In this document: piece by piece, positions 50,545 to 59,538 of the stretch
Position numbering within the stretch: the first letter of the stretch is position 1
How the letters are laid out: the number at the start of each line of letters is the position of its first letter
From: Bosea sp. F3-2
Lineage (GTDB): Bacteria; Pseudomonadota; Alphaproteobacteria; Rhizobiales; Beijerinckiaceae
Reading direction: 5' to 3'
Assembly (NCBI RefSeq): GCF_008253865.1
Contig: NZ_CP042331.1
Location: 3,224,001-3,288,000 of the forward strand
DNA length: 64,000 nt
Position numbers and translations under genes: made by a program
Notes under the pieces: model-generated
What the model was told of the DNA's origin: nothing
Databases searched by the model: none
Seen by the model: the letters and a program-made list of their open reading frames with translations, nothing else

Positions 50545-52544
50545 CTAAATTTCCCCCTCGGCTGCAAGGCGGCGGCGCGCTCGGGCTGCATGCGGCCGCG
50601 CAGGATGTCGGCGATCCCGAGCAGATTGCCCCTGAGGCGACCGCGTCGATCGATGAACGGCTCGGGACGCAGTGAGCGACCGAGATTGCTCGAAATGTTG
50701 CGGAAGAGATGATCGGCCACCTGGCCGAGCGTCATCGTGCCCTTGCGCAGCATGTAGAGCGGGTTGACGATCTGCGAGTAGCCGAAGCGCTCGCCGGCCA
50801 TGCGACCGCCCTTGACGCCCATATGGACTCCGATCGCATCGGCGGACTTGACCAGCCGACCGCCGCGCCGCGCCAATGCCGCTGCGAAGTCGCGGTCCTC
50901 CAGCCAGCCATAGAGCACGAGCCGCTCGTCGAAACGCAGGTCGCCGATGCTGGCGAGGCGAAAGGCCATGTTGCAGCCATAGGGGCTGTAAGGTTCGATC
51001 CAGGACCAGTCGCTCGGTGGCGGGGCTGCGACCAGCCTTGCCGCCTCCGCGAGCGCGATGCCCGGTCCGGTCACGCCGTCGGCGAGGACCCGGCCGGTGA
51101 AGGCGACGATGCTGGCTTCGTCGCGGAAGGTCCGGGCGGCTGCCGCCAGCCAGTCTCCATGGGCGACGAAATCGTCGTCGAAGAAGGTGACGAACTCAGT
51201 GCCGGGCGGCAGATTCGCGAGAGCCGTGTTGCGCTGGGCCGCAAGCCCGGCCGGCCCGGTCAGTACCAGGACATCGTTGCGGCCCTGCAGGCCGCCGGCA
51301 TCGGCCGGATCGATGCAGGAGACGATGACGCTGTCGGGCTTGAGCGTCTGGTGCTTGAGCAGATGCAGGACCGTCTCCGTCACGACCTCCGGCCGGCCGC
51401 GGGTGGCGATGACGGCGGCGATGCGCGGAGCCGGAACTGCGGGTTGCGCCGGAACAGCGCGGTACGCTTTCGGCGATTGCGCCAGATCCAGATAGCCCTC
51501 GGCGGTGTTGCGCCAGGAGAACAGCGGCAGGCGCTCGCGGCCGCGTTCGCTCAGCTCCTGCCGCAGGGCAGCCGAATCCGCCAGTGTTCTGATATGGCCG
51601 ACCCAGGCGACCGGATCAGCGGGCGATGCGAGCAGCGCGGCATCGCCGCAGACCTCCGGCATACTGGCGCAGTCGGAGGAGATGACCGGACAGCCCCGTG
51701 CCATCGCCTCGAGGATAGGCAGGCCGAACCCTTCGGTCCGAGACGGAAAGGCGAGACAGAGTGCGCGTTCGAACAAAAAGGCGAGATCATCGTCGCTGAC
51801 CCGCCCCAACAGGCTGACATTGGCGGCTTGCGCCAGTTGCTCCTGCGCGAAAATGTCGTTGCCGCCCCCGGCGATGACGACGTCGATGCCGAGTTCCGCC
51901 AGGCGCGGCGCGATCTCGACGAGGAGGGCAAGGTTCTTGTGGCGCGCGCGCGAGCCCAAGGCGAGGACGAATGGCCGCTCGGCATCGGCCCGCGCCGCCA
52001 GCAGCGCCGGAGCCCGCTCTGCCCTGGCCGTATCCCAGGCGAGCGCATGCTCGTGGCCGTTCGGGAGCACGGCGATATCGGCGGCGCGCAGCGGCAGGTG
52101 GCGCGCCAGCTGCCGGGCCGAGGCGTGTGAGACCGTGGCGATCCGGGCGCTACGGCGCGCCAGCAGCGGCTGCAACGCCTTGTAGGCGGTCCGAAAGCCG
52201 CGGCCATAGCTCTCCGGCGCTGTGAAGACGTTGGCGTCGTGGATGCAGACGATCTGATCGCCCTTCATCAACGGTGCGGTATTGCAGAGATTGAGCAGCC
52301 GTCCTCCCCAGAGCCGCGGCAGCTCGATCTGCTCCCAGCCATAGCCGCTCAATCGCCCGCCATGGACCGTATCGATGGCCTGCAGCGCCATGGCGTCGGT
52401 GGCCTGCGGCGCAATCAAGGTCGCCTTCCGGCCGGCCCCCGCGAGGCTCGCATCGAGGGCAGTCACCACGTTGCGCGCATAGCGCTGAACGCCGGTCATA
52501 TCCTGCGACAGGAAGCGGCCGTTCACTGCGAAGGTTTCTGTCAT
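50541..52544 (-). CDS. Bifunctional glycosyltransferase: GT4 fused to GT2
   Basis: A 667-residue fusion. Residues about 1-360 are a GT4 (GT-B) enzyme: donor-site PFVLALGSRARHKNLALLVE and AFPSRTEGFGLPILEAMARG with the EGFGLPxxE motif. Residues about 375-640 are a GT2 (GT-A) enzyme: PRIAAVIATRGRPEVVTETV, AAQRNTALA and EFVTFFDDDFVAHG, in which the acidic D-D-D stands in for the DXD metal site, plus LYGWLEDRDFAAALARRGGR. It likely adds two successive sugars to one chain. Start overlaps the polymerase stop (ATGA, 52541-52544). Confidence 0.92.
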   Translation of the reverse strand: MTETFAVNGRFLSQDMTGVQRYARNVVTALDASLAGAGRKATLIAPQATDAMALQAIDTVHGGRLSGYGWEQIELPRLWGGRLLNLCNTAPLMKGDQIVCIHDANVFTAPESYGRGFRTAYKALQPLLARRSARIATVSHASARQLARHLPLRAADIAVLPNGHEHALAWDTARAERAPALLAARADAERPFVLALGSRARHKNLALLVEIAPRLAELGIDVVIAGGGNDIFAQEQLAQAANVSLLGRVSDDDLAFLFERALCLAFPSRTEGFGLPILEAMARGCPVISSDCASMPEVCGDAALLASPADPVAWVGHIRTLADSAALRQELSERGRERLPLFSWRNTAEGYLDLAQSPKAYRAVPAQPAVPAPRIAAVIATRGRPEVVTETVLHLLKHQTLKPDSVIVSCIDPADAGGLQGRNDVLVLTGPAGLAAQRNTALANLPPGTEFVTFFDDDFVAHGDWLAAAARTFRDEASIVAFTGRVLADGVTGPGIALAEAARLVAAPPPSDWSWIEPYSPYGCNMAFRLASIGDLRFDERLVLYGWLEDRDFAAALARRGGRLVKSADAIGVHMGVKGGRMAGERFGYSQIVNPLYMLRKGTMTLGQVADHLFRNISSNLGRSLRPEPFIDRRGRLRGNLLGIADILRGRMQPERAAALQPRGKFR

Positions 52545-53944
52545 GGCCTCGCTCCGACGACCAAAGGGAGAGGTTTGACGGCTTTCGAGGCTCGCGGCCT
52601 GATCGCTGCGGCCAGCGCGGCCAGCATGCAGAAGAAGAAGCCCTGATCGATAATCGGGCCGACGAGTAGGTCGCCGATGAGCAGACCGGCGTAACCATTA
52701 CGCGCGGCAGCGGCGATGTCGGCCTCCAGGCTGCCTGGCTGGCCGCGCGGGCGCAGGAAGCATTCGAAGACGAAGACCGTATAGAAGAGAGCGCCGGGAA
52801 TCCCGACGCTCGCGAGCAGCGCGACGGCAAAGCTCGAGGCACGGGCAGTCCCCAGCCCGACGCCGAGCCCCCAGCTGTCGAGGAAGTTTTGGAATGAGAC
52901 GACATTCCAGGAGCTGCGCTCGATGCCGGAATCGGAGCTCGCCTTGTTCAGCACGACGAGATCGACATAGCCGTAGACTTTCGCAGCCGCGTCCGGGTCG
53001 AGCAGGAGCAGCAGCACGACGGCCAGACCGATGATCGGCGCGCCGAGGGCAAACATGGCCGCCTGCCGCGCCGCTTTGCCCTGGATGAGCCGAACGAAGG
53101 CGAAGGCGTAGAGCAGAAGCAGCATCACCGGCGCGCCGGCGAGCCCGGTGGAAGAGGTCGACAGGACGACCAGGACGAACGACAGCGCGGTGATCGTTCC
53201 GGTAAGCCGCGAACGCACGCCGCAGAGCCACAAGGTGCCGGTGAAGCCGAGCACGCCGAGTGTCGACCGCGCGAAGACCGAGGCCTCCGTATACGAGCCG
53301 ACGATCCGCTTCATGCCGGCGATCTCGGAGTCGGTGTGGAGCGTGTAGCGGGCGTTGCGGATGAAGCCGAGCAGTTCCTGGGTGCCGGTCGCATAGGTCG
53401 CGATGTCGAGGATGGCGAAGGCGCTGTTGGCGACGCAGCAGGCGAGAAGCGCGTTGAGGACGGCCGAGAAGCCCTCGCGCGTCGCGGCGATCGCGGTCAT
53501 CGTGATCAGGCCAAGCAGAGTGGTGAAAAGATAGAGGCTCTGCGTGACATTGCTGGAGACCGGCGTCAGCGGCACGGTCGAGCCGGTGTCGTCGAAGGCC
53601 GTGGTGCCGAGCGGGATGATCTCGGTCGCACCAGCGAGCACGCGCGGCATCAGAAAGGCACTGGCGACGCCATAGGCGACGAGGCAGGCGAACCAGAAGC
53701 CCGGCTCGTTCGGGTGCACGGCGCGGATGGCTGCTGCGGCCTCGCGGCGCCGGCTCAGCGTGCCGAAGGCCAGGAAGACCAGCATTACATGCCCAGGCTG
53801 GATGTTAGCGGCGCCGATCAACATGGCAGCCGCGGCCCCGAGGACCGCCATAATCGCGAGCCCATGGACGAGCGCGCCCGTGCCGAGCATGAGGCAGATC
53901 AGGCCGACCAGAATGGTCAGTGCGCCGATCGGCTCGATGCTCAT
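52541..53944 (-). CDS. Wzy/O-antigen-ligase-like membrane protein
   Basis: About 467 residues with ten or more membrane segments and long periplasmic loops. One loop includes DSGIERSSWNVVSFQNFLDS, then the GLGVGLGTARASSFAV segment typical of Wzy and WaaL proteins (Arg in the large loop and a Gly-rich following helix). Probably the repeat-unit polymerase. ATG 53944 is chosen because the first membrane helix begins there; a TTG at 54022 would overlap the preceding gene. It follows the methyltransferase in the same operon. Confidence 0.82.
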   Translation of the reverse strand: MSIEPIGALTILVGLICLMLGTGALVHGLAIMAVLGAAAAMLIGAANIQPGHVMLVFLAFGTLSRRREAAAAIRAVHPNEPGFWFACLVAYGVASAFLMPRVLAGATEIIPLGTTAFDDTGSTVPLTPVSSNVTQSLYLFTTLLGLITMTAIAATREGFSAVLNALLACCVANSAFAILDIATYATGTQELLGFIRNARYTLHTDSEIAGMKRIVGSYTEASVFARSTLGVLGFTGTLWLCGVRSRLTGTITALSFVLVVLSTSSTGLAGAPVMLLLLYAFAFVRLIQGKAARQAAMFALGAPIIGLAVVLLLLLDPDAAAKVYGYVDLVVLNKASSDSGIERSSWNVVSFQNFLDSWGLGVGLGTARASSFAVALLASVGIPGALFYTVFVFECFLRPRGQPGSLEADIAAAARNGYAGLLIGDLLVGPIIDQGFFFCMLAALAAAIRPRASKAVKPLPLVVGARP

Positions 53945-54011
53945 GGCGCCAGCGCCTGTCGCCGCGGCGGCGACCGCCCGCCCCTGCTCTGGTCGTACCC
54001 GTCCGCCATGG

Positions 54012-54704
54012 TCATTCGGCAAGCACCAGCAGCGAATAACCGCCGAGCACGCGCACCGTCAGATCGGGGTTGAGCGAGAAGCAGAGCCGGCGCGGCAGGC
54101 GCATCAATCGGCTGCTCAACGCCTGGTTCGGCAGCTCCAGCCGGCTCGCCGTATAGGCGTGATCGATGACCTTGTAGCCGCAATCGACCAGGGTCGCGAG
54201 CGCGGTTTCCTTGAAGAAGTAATGCAGGTGACCGACGTTCTCGCGCAGCTTGGTGATTGGCCAGCCGCGCAGCAGCGACTGGACCGAAAGATCGAGCGGG
54301 ATGTGGAAGATCTTGTAGCGGCCCTTGCCGTGCAGCGCCTTGATGAAGGCGATGTAGTCCTCGACATGCTCGATCACGTCGGCGACCACGAGCAGGTCGT
54401 AGTCCGATGCGCCCTCCGCCGTGAAATCGCCAAACGAGAAGCTGACTTTGTCGGTTTCCTTGTATTTGGCGCGTTGATAGGCGTGCGGCGAGATCTCGTA
54501 ACCGTGGAAGCGCGCCGCCGGAAAGGACTTCGCCAGGTTGAATAGGATCTCGCCGGTCCCGCAGCCGACCTCGCAGGCCTTATCGAAGCCGATCGCGTTC
54601 TTACGCAGGATCGTCTCAATCTGCCGCGCCTTCCAGGGCGAATCCTCTTCATGCCAGCTTGGGTTCAGGTCCGCATAGATTTCGCTCTGGTAGATCGTTT
54701 GCAT
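54012..54704 (-). CDS. Class I SAM-dependent methyltransferase
   Basis: A 230-residue methyltransferase. SAM motif I ACEVGCGTGEILFNLA, acidic residue GYEISPHAY, and motif DLLVVADVIEHVEDYIAFIK. The last 60 residues are basic and aromatic. It may methylate a sugar in the repeat unit or cap the chain end. ATG 54704 is chosen because upstream frame translation is shadow of the GT4 gene. The gap to the GT4 gene is 46 bases. Confidence 0.88.
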   Translation of the reverse strand: MQTIYQSEIYADLNPSWHEEDSPWKARQIETILRKNAIGFDKACEVGCGTGEILFNLAKSFPAARFHGYEISPHAYQRAKYKETDKVSFSFGDFTAEGASDYDLLVVADVIEHVEDYIAFIKALHGKGRYKIFHIPLDLSVQSLLRGWPITKLRENVGHLHYFFKETALATLVDCGYKVIDHAYTASRLELPNQALSSRLMRLPRRLCFSLNPDLTVRVLGGYSLLVLAE

Positions 54705-54750
54705 CAAATTCTTCCCGGATATCGCTGAGGGCCGGCCTCGATCACGCCAA

Positions 54751-55908
54751 TCAAGCCAGGCTCTGGACCAGGACCGGGCGCGGCTGTGGCGCCGGCATGG
54801 GCATCGAGATCGTCCCGGCGAGCGGCTTGAGCAGTTGGTTGATATGAAGTCCCATCTGTTTCTCGAAGACGGCGGTCGAGAAGTTGCGGGCATAGGTCGC
54901 GATCTCGCGCGGCTGCCAGCTGATCGCCCGTGCCCGCTCCTCCGCGGCGATGAGCGCATCGACGCTCTGTTCGTCGAAGAAGACGCCGCTCATCCCGTCG
55001 ACAACCGTCTCTGTCGCGCCGCCTCGGCGGAAGGCGATCACCGGCCGCCCGCTCGCCATGGCTTCGACTGGCACGATCCCGAAATCCTCCTCGCCAGGGA
55101 AGATCAGGGCGCGGCAGCGCGAATAGTGATAGCGCAGCACGCTGAAAGGCTGAGACCCGAGCACGCTCACGTTCGGCTTGGCGATGCGGCGCAGTTCTGC
55201 CAGCATCTCGCCACCGCCGATCACCACCAGGCGCCGGCCGGTGCGGTTGAAGGCTTCGACGGCGAGCTCGGGCCGCTTGTAGCCAACGAGCTCGCCAACC
55301 ATTAGGCAGTAATCCTCGACGAGGCCGTTCGGCAGTACCTCGAACGCGTCGACGTCGACCGGCGGGTGGATCACGGTCGAGGCACGGCGATAGTAGCGGT
55401 GCAGCCGGGCGGCGACGGTCTCGGAATTGGCGACGAAATGATCGACGCGATTGGCCGAGATACTGTCCCAATTGCGGATGTAATGCGCCAGTGTCGGCAT
55501 GACCAGACGTGTGATCGGCCCGGAACGATCTCTGTATTCGTGGAACATATTCCAGATGTAGCGCATCGGCGAATGGCAATAGCAGATGTGCATGGCGCCC
55601 GGCGGCGGCACGATACCCTTAGCTGGCCCGGACTCGCTGGAGATGATCAGGTCGTAACCGCGCAGGTCGAGTTGTTCGAGTGCCAACGGCATCAGCGGCA
55701 GATAGCGCTGGTAAAGCTTCGCCGAGCGCGGCAGCCGATCGATGAAGCTCGTCGTCACCTTATGGCGCCGAATCTCGTCTGAGACTGCGTCGGGCACGTA
55801 AACATGCGTGAAGACGTCCGCGTCGGGATACATCCGGCACAGCGCCTCGATCACCTTCTCGCCGCCGCGCATGCCGACAAGCCAGTAATGAACGATCGCG
55901 ACTTTCAT
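54751..55908 (-). CDS. Glycosyltransferase family 4, possibly mannosyltransferase
   Basis: A 385-residue GT-B enzyme. N-terminal MKVAIVHYWLVGMRGGEKVI and LIISSESGPAKGI resemble the WbaZ/mannosyltransferase group; donor domain LMVGELVGYKRPELAVEAFN and FPGEEDFGIVPVEAMASGRP carry the E-x7-E motif. With ManC in the same locus, GDP-mannose is a plausible donor, but this is inference. It lies 77 bases after the sugar-phosphate transferase in the same operon. Confidence 0.9.
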   Translation of the reverse strand: MKVAIVHYWLVGMRGGEKVIEALCRMYPDADVFTHVYVPDAVSDEIRRHKVTTSFIDRLPRSAKLYQRYLPLMPLALEQLDLRGYDLIISSESGPAKGIVPPPGAMHICYCHSPMRYIWNMFHEYRDRSGPITRLVMPTLAHYIRNWDSISANRVDHFVANSETVAARLHRYYRRASTVIHPPVDVDAFEVLPNGLVEDYCLMVGELVGYKRPELAVEAFNRTGRRLVVIGGGEMLAELRRIAKPNVSVLGSQPFSVLRYHYSRCRALIFPGEEDFGIVPVEAMASGRPVIAFRRGGATETVVDGMSGVFFDEQSVDALIAAEERARAISWQPREIATYARNFSTAVFEKQMGLHINQLLKPLAGTISMPMPAPQPRPVLVQSLA

Positions 55909-55985
55909 GGCCCGAAGAACTCCATGGAACTCAATTGGTCTGGGCACGAGTTTGCTCGGCAGGCTCGCAGCCGGTAGGAAAGTCC

Positions 55986-56678
55986 CTACCGACTGCCGCG
56001 CTGCATCAGCACCGCAGGCACCGTCCTGACCAGGATCTTGGCGTCGAGCAGGAGATGCCATTCCGAAGCGTATTCACTGTCGAGCGAGATCCGAGTTGCG
56101 TAGGAGCAATCGCTGCGCCCGCTGATTTGCCAGAGGCCGGTGAGCCCCGGCGGGACCGAGAAGCAATGGCTGAAAGCCTCGCCATAGCGCTCGCGCTCCG
56201 CCGCTACGATCGGACGCGGTCCTACGAAGCTCATATCGCCGGCGACGATGTTGAAGAGCTGCGGCAGCTCGTCGAGGCTCGATCGCCGCAGGAAGGCGCC
56301 GACAGACGTGACTCGCGGATCGCGCGTGAGCTTCTGGCTTTCAGCCCATTCCTGCGCCGCGGCCAGATCGGTGGCAAGTAGGCGCTGGAGCGCCTCATCG
56401 GCATTGCAGGCCATGGTGCGGAATTTCCAGCAACGGAAACTTGAGCCGCTGCGGCCGATCCTGGCCTGTTGGAAGAGGGCGGGACCACCGTCGCCTACTC
56501 TGATCAAGGCGGCGATCAGCAGCATGAGGGGCGCGAGCAGGAAAATAAGAACCAAGCCGGCCGTAAGGTCAAATGTCCTTTTTACCGCAAATTGTGCCAT
56601 CTTGTATTCATCGCTCCGCATTCGCAGAGGCAGCGAAAAGGATGCCGGCAATTTCTGCGAGTCCTGAAGTCGGCTCAT
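55986..56678 (-). CDS. Undecaprenyl-phosphate sugar-1-phosphate transferase (ExoY/WcaJ type)
   Basis: About 230 residues (ATG 56678; ATG 56699 is within about 8 bases of the predicted transcription start and so less likely). It has the single membrane anchor of the short form: AVKRTFDLTAGLVLIFLLAP. Catalytic core: ALFQQARIGRSGSSFRCWKF, RTSLDELPQL-like RRSSLDELPQLFNIVAGDMS, FVGPRP and the terminal GLTGLWQISGRSD. It starts repeat-unit synthesis by moving a sugar phosphate onto undecaprenyl phosphate at the inner membrane. First gene of the minus-strand operon, with a clear sigma-70 promoter upstream. Confidence 0.93.
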   Translation of the reverse strand: MSRLQDSQKLPASFSLPLRMRSDEYKMAQFAVKRTFDLTAGLVLIFLLAPLMLLIAALIRVGDGGPALFQQARIGRSGSSFRCWKFRTMACNADEALQRLLATDLAAAQEWAESQKLTRDPRVTSVGAFLRRSSLDELPQLFNIVAGDMSFVGPRPIVAAERERYGEAFSHCFSVPPGLTGLWQISGRSDCSYATRISLDSEYASEWHLLLDAKILVRTVPAVLMQRGSR

Positions 56679-56712
56679 TGCAGCGCTCCGCGCACACATC
56701 GCATCTAATTAG

Positions 56713-56741
56713 ATTATTAACCTGAAATTAATACATGACAA
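56713..56741 (-). promoter_or_regulatory. Sigma-70-like promoter with overlapping dyad for the polysaccharide operon
   Basis: Read on the minus strand: TTGTCA at 56741-56736, a 17-base spacer, then AATAAT at 56718-56713, each one mismatch from consensus. A TATTAA-N7-TTAATA dyad (56715-56733) overlaps the -10 box and spacer, in a locally AT-rich patch (56700-56840) unlike the surroundings. A repressor or the neighbouring LuxR-type protein could act here. Confidence 0.65.
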
Positions 56742-56970
56742 TAGCATATTGTGCACTGCAATATATTTGTTCAGCGTGGTTTAGAGCTGATTACAATCTG
56801 GACGTTGTCAGTAAAATACCTGACAAATTTTATATGATTCCGCCCCTTTCTGCGGCATCTCGGCGAACGAGCCATCGAGAGACGCCAGCGCCCGGCTGCG
56901 CGGTGACGCAGCTGGAGCGGCGCTGCGAATGCTTGGATCGATCGGCAAGAACCTAAATTCTTGAATCGCG

Positions 56971-57594
56971 CTACTGAAACCATCCTCGGGTGATGGCGTA
57001 CTGCACGATCTGCTGGCGACTATCGATTCTCAGCTTATTGCTGGCGCGCGCCTTGTAGGTTTCCGCCGATTTCGTCGTGATTCCGATGCGCTCCGCCGCC
57101 TCGCGAATACTGAAGCCTAGCGCAATCAATCGCAGAACCTCTTGCTCCCTCTGTGTCAGGATCGAGCCGCGCCGCCCCCCTTCCTCCGTCAGAACCGCAT
57201 CTGCGGCGTCGAGGAAGCTGCCGCCGCGAATTATTGTCGCGATCGCCTTGCACAGGACCGATCCGGGCGATTGCTTCAGGAAATAGCCACGTGCTCCCAG
57301 CGCAAGCAACCGGTGGGCCCGGCTATTGTCGAGTTCGTCCGCGAGGATAAGGATTCGCTGCGATGGAAGATCGTTCAGCAGGCTCTCAGCGACGGAGACG
57401 CCATTGAAACTTTCGCTGACGACGGCGACGTCCGGAGCAGTCTTGTCGATGACTTGCGCAAGATGGGCGGACGAATGAACCTCACCGACGACGTCGATAT
57501 TGGATTGCTCAGCCAGGCAGGACCGCAAACCCACGAGGAAGATCGGGTGCTCGTCGGCCAGAAAAATGCGGGCAGGCCGTTCGAATGACAGCAT
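56971..57594 (-). CDS. LuxR/NarL-type regulator with a receiver lacking the phospho-acceptor Asp
   Basis: A 207-residue protein. N-terminal 125 residues form a receiver: IFLADEHPIFLVGLRSCLAE and the conserved Lys108 in GYFLKQSPG are present, but the phospho-acceptor position reads VAVVSESFNG, with Ser60 where Asp should be. C-terminal HTH_LuxR: ILTQREQEVLRLIALGFSIR with AAERIGITTKSAETYKARAS, intact. It should bind DNA without phosphorylation control, perhaps by ligand or protein contact. It lies between the ExoF-like gene and the operon promoter. Confidence 0.9.
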   Translation of the reverse strand: MLSFERPARIFLADEHPIFLVGLRSCLAEQSNIDVVGEVHSSAHLAQVIDKTAPDVAVVSESFNGVSVAESLLNDLPSQRILILADELDNSRAHRLLALGARGYFLKQSPGSVLCKAIATIIRGGSFLDAADAVLTEEGGRRGSILTQREQEVLRLIALGFSIREAAERIGITTKSAETYKARASNKLRIDSRQQIVQYAITRGWFQ

Positions 57595-57669
57595 GGCGCA
57601 ACCTCTACGCGAACGAGGGCCTGAACCGGACAGAGATTGCGCGACGACTGCGGGCCTGCCGCGACAGGC

Positions 57670-59025
57670 CTAGTTCTGCGCGCCAGCCGCACCGGACGGC
57701 GGCAGCGACGAGATGATCGCTTGCAGCGACGCCCGCTCCACCCTGACGATGTCGCCCGGCAGGATCGGCGACGCCTCGTCGACGGCGATTTCCTGGACGG
57801 TGCCGCCCTGGCGCCGTTGGACACTGAAACGCATGCGCGTGAGCTGCTTTTCCTGCTCGGTTTGCAGCCGCGGTGCGAGCGCGGTTGACTCATGGATGAG
57901 TGCGCGTAGCGCCGCGATCCGGTCGTCCGTCTGCTTGAGTGAAAGCTGGGTTTCGCGCAGCTCGCGCCCGATATCGATCTCGCGCTGGTTCTCAAGATCA
58001 GCTAACGCCCGCTCGATGCGGCTGATCTCCTGCTTCGCCCGGGCCGTAGCGAGCACCAAGTCAAGCGCCTGGCTCTCAGATTGCGCGAGGTTCTGCTCGA
58101 CCGCAAGCTGGCGCGGACTGACCGCCAACCCCTTGCTGATCAAGCTGTTGATGTTGTTGAGCTCGCGCCGAATGAGATCCTGCTGGCGCTGCTGGGTGAC
58201 GGCCTTGGTGCCGAGGGTCCGTAGCTCTTCTTCAAGCAGGGTGCGTGATTGCTGCAGGAGATCGAGTTGTGAGCGGACGGCTTTGCGGCGCGCGTCGAAC
58301 AAGGCACTTTCCTCGCGCATCGCTTGGGCGGCACCGTCATCCAGGCTGCGGCGGACGTCCTCCGAAAAAGTGATCGCATCGGCCCTGCGCGCCTCTGCCA
58401 GAAGTCTGTCGCGGCGAATCCGCAGGGCAAGAAGCTGTGTTTGTTGCACGCGAATCTCGCCCTCTGCGACAATCGTCTCGCGCTCGAAACGGCCCAACGC
58501 CAGCTCCATGCGCTGCACCCCACCGGCGATGGCGACCGCCTGCAGCGCCGTCATCGTCGGCCGAAAGGCGTACTCCCCCGGCCTCTCGACGGCGCCGACC
58601 ACATAAATCGGCCTGTATTGTGCGATCTCGACGGCCGCAGCCGGCGCGTTCACGAGTCCAGCCGTGCCCTTCAGGCGCTCCGAGATCAACGCTGCGATCT
58701 CGGCCGGCGCCTTGCCATCGACCGAGAAGGTGCCGACGACGGGCAGCGAGAGCATGCCAGTCGAACTGATGGCAAATTCGCCGCTGAGCGCCGACCATTC
58801 GAACAGTTCGCGCGAATTCGGCCGCCATTCCGACACCTTGATCTTCAGCCGATCCTGCGCGGCGACACGATATTCGAACTCATTCGCATAGGCCTGACCG
58901 GTACGGCCTGCGGCAGGTAGCAGGAACAGCGCCGTGAGCAGCATTGCGATCACTCGCGCAGCGGCTTGAGCGAGGGGCGGAACAAGACGGTCGAGTAGGG
59001 TGAGAAACCTCACGAAACGCTCCAC
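57670..59025 (-). CDS. ExoF-like polysaccharide export protein (Wza/SLBB family)
   Basis: A 451-residue outer-membrane/periplasmic export protein. Signal region 1-46, then polysaccharide-export domain YRVAAQDRLKIKVSEWRP, GEFAISSTGMLSLPVVGTFS and SLBB-like YVVGAVERPGEYAFRPTMTA. Residues about 180-400 are a long coiled coil, as in rhizobial ExoF and unlike plain Wza; the end is SPILPGDIVRVERASLQ. It probably forms the export channel with the Wzz-like protein. Homology to ExoF is by pattern; the symbol is not assigned. Confidence 0.87.
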   Translation of the reverse strand: MERFVRFLTLLDRLVPPLAQAAARVIAMLLTALFLLPAAGRTGQAYANEFEYRVAAQDRLKIKVSEWRPNSRELFEWSALSGEFAISSTGMLSLPVVGTFSVDGKAPAEIAALISERLKGTAGLVNAPAAAVEIAQYRPIYVVGAVERPGEYAFRPTMTALQAVAIAGGVQRMELALGRFERETIVAEGEIRVQQTQLLALRIRRDRLLAEARRADAITFSEDVRRSLDDGAAQAMREESALFDARRKAVRSQLDLLQQSRTLLEEELRTLGTKAVTQQRQQDLIRRELNNINSLISKGLAVSPRQLAVEQNLAQSESQALDLVLATARAKQEISRIERALADLENQREIDIGRELRETQLSLKQTDDRIAALRALIHESTALAPRLQTEQEKQLTRMRFSVQRRQGGTVQEIAVDEASPILPGDIVRVERASLQAIISSLPPSGAAGAQN

Positions 59026-59199
59026 TGCAGACTACTCTAACAATCCCAAGCAAAACCGTTGCCAGCTCGGGAGGCCGTTAGCGCACCCTTAACCCATGAG
59101 GCGCAGCCTTGTGGGTGTCCCTTGCGCCCCTGAAGCCTTTCTTCGGTCGCGGAGCGACGCTATAGTCATTGCTGATAGCGAGCCGCGAAAGCACGAGTG

Positions 59200-59427
59200 A
59201 TGCTGATCGTCTTCTTCCTGGCTGCATTCGCCAGCGGCGCACTGACCCTCTGGCTAATGTGGTCGCACGGCTTGCTGGTTGCGTTGATCGCCACCGCTCT
59301 TGTCAGCAGCGCGACTGTCGCTCTTTTCGCCGTCGTCTCAACCGTCTTCAGGTCGCGCGTCGCGACCGGCGGCGAGCCGCGGCCACGCGGCATCCCCGAC
59401 ATCGTCGGACCGCGCCAGCGGCGCTGA
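59200..59427 (+). CDS. Small membrane protein of unknown function
   Basis: A 75-residue protein with two hydrophobic stretches (IVFFLAAFASGALTLWLMW and LVALIATALVSSATVALFAV) and a basic, proline-rich tail. GTG 59197 or ATG 59200 are adjacent starts. No family is recognised. It lies 112 bases upstream of the VanZ-like gene on the same strand and may belong to the same transcript. Confidence 0.55.
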   Translation: MLIVFFLAAFASGALTLWLMWSHGLLVALIATALVSSATVALFAVVSTVFRSRVATGGEPRPRGIPDIVGPRQRR

Positions 59428-59538
59428 TCTGCCGCGCAATCGATCGTTTGGCACATCAATTGCTGATCAACCCCGTAAAGGCGGTTGGCGCGATCGCGCA
59501 TCGTACCGCCGCCCACCATTGCGATGGGAGACGGGACA

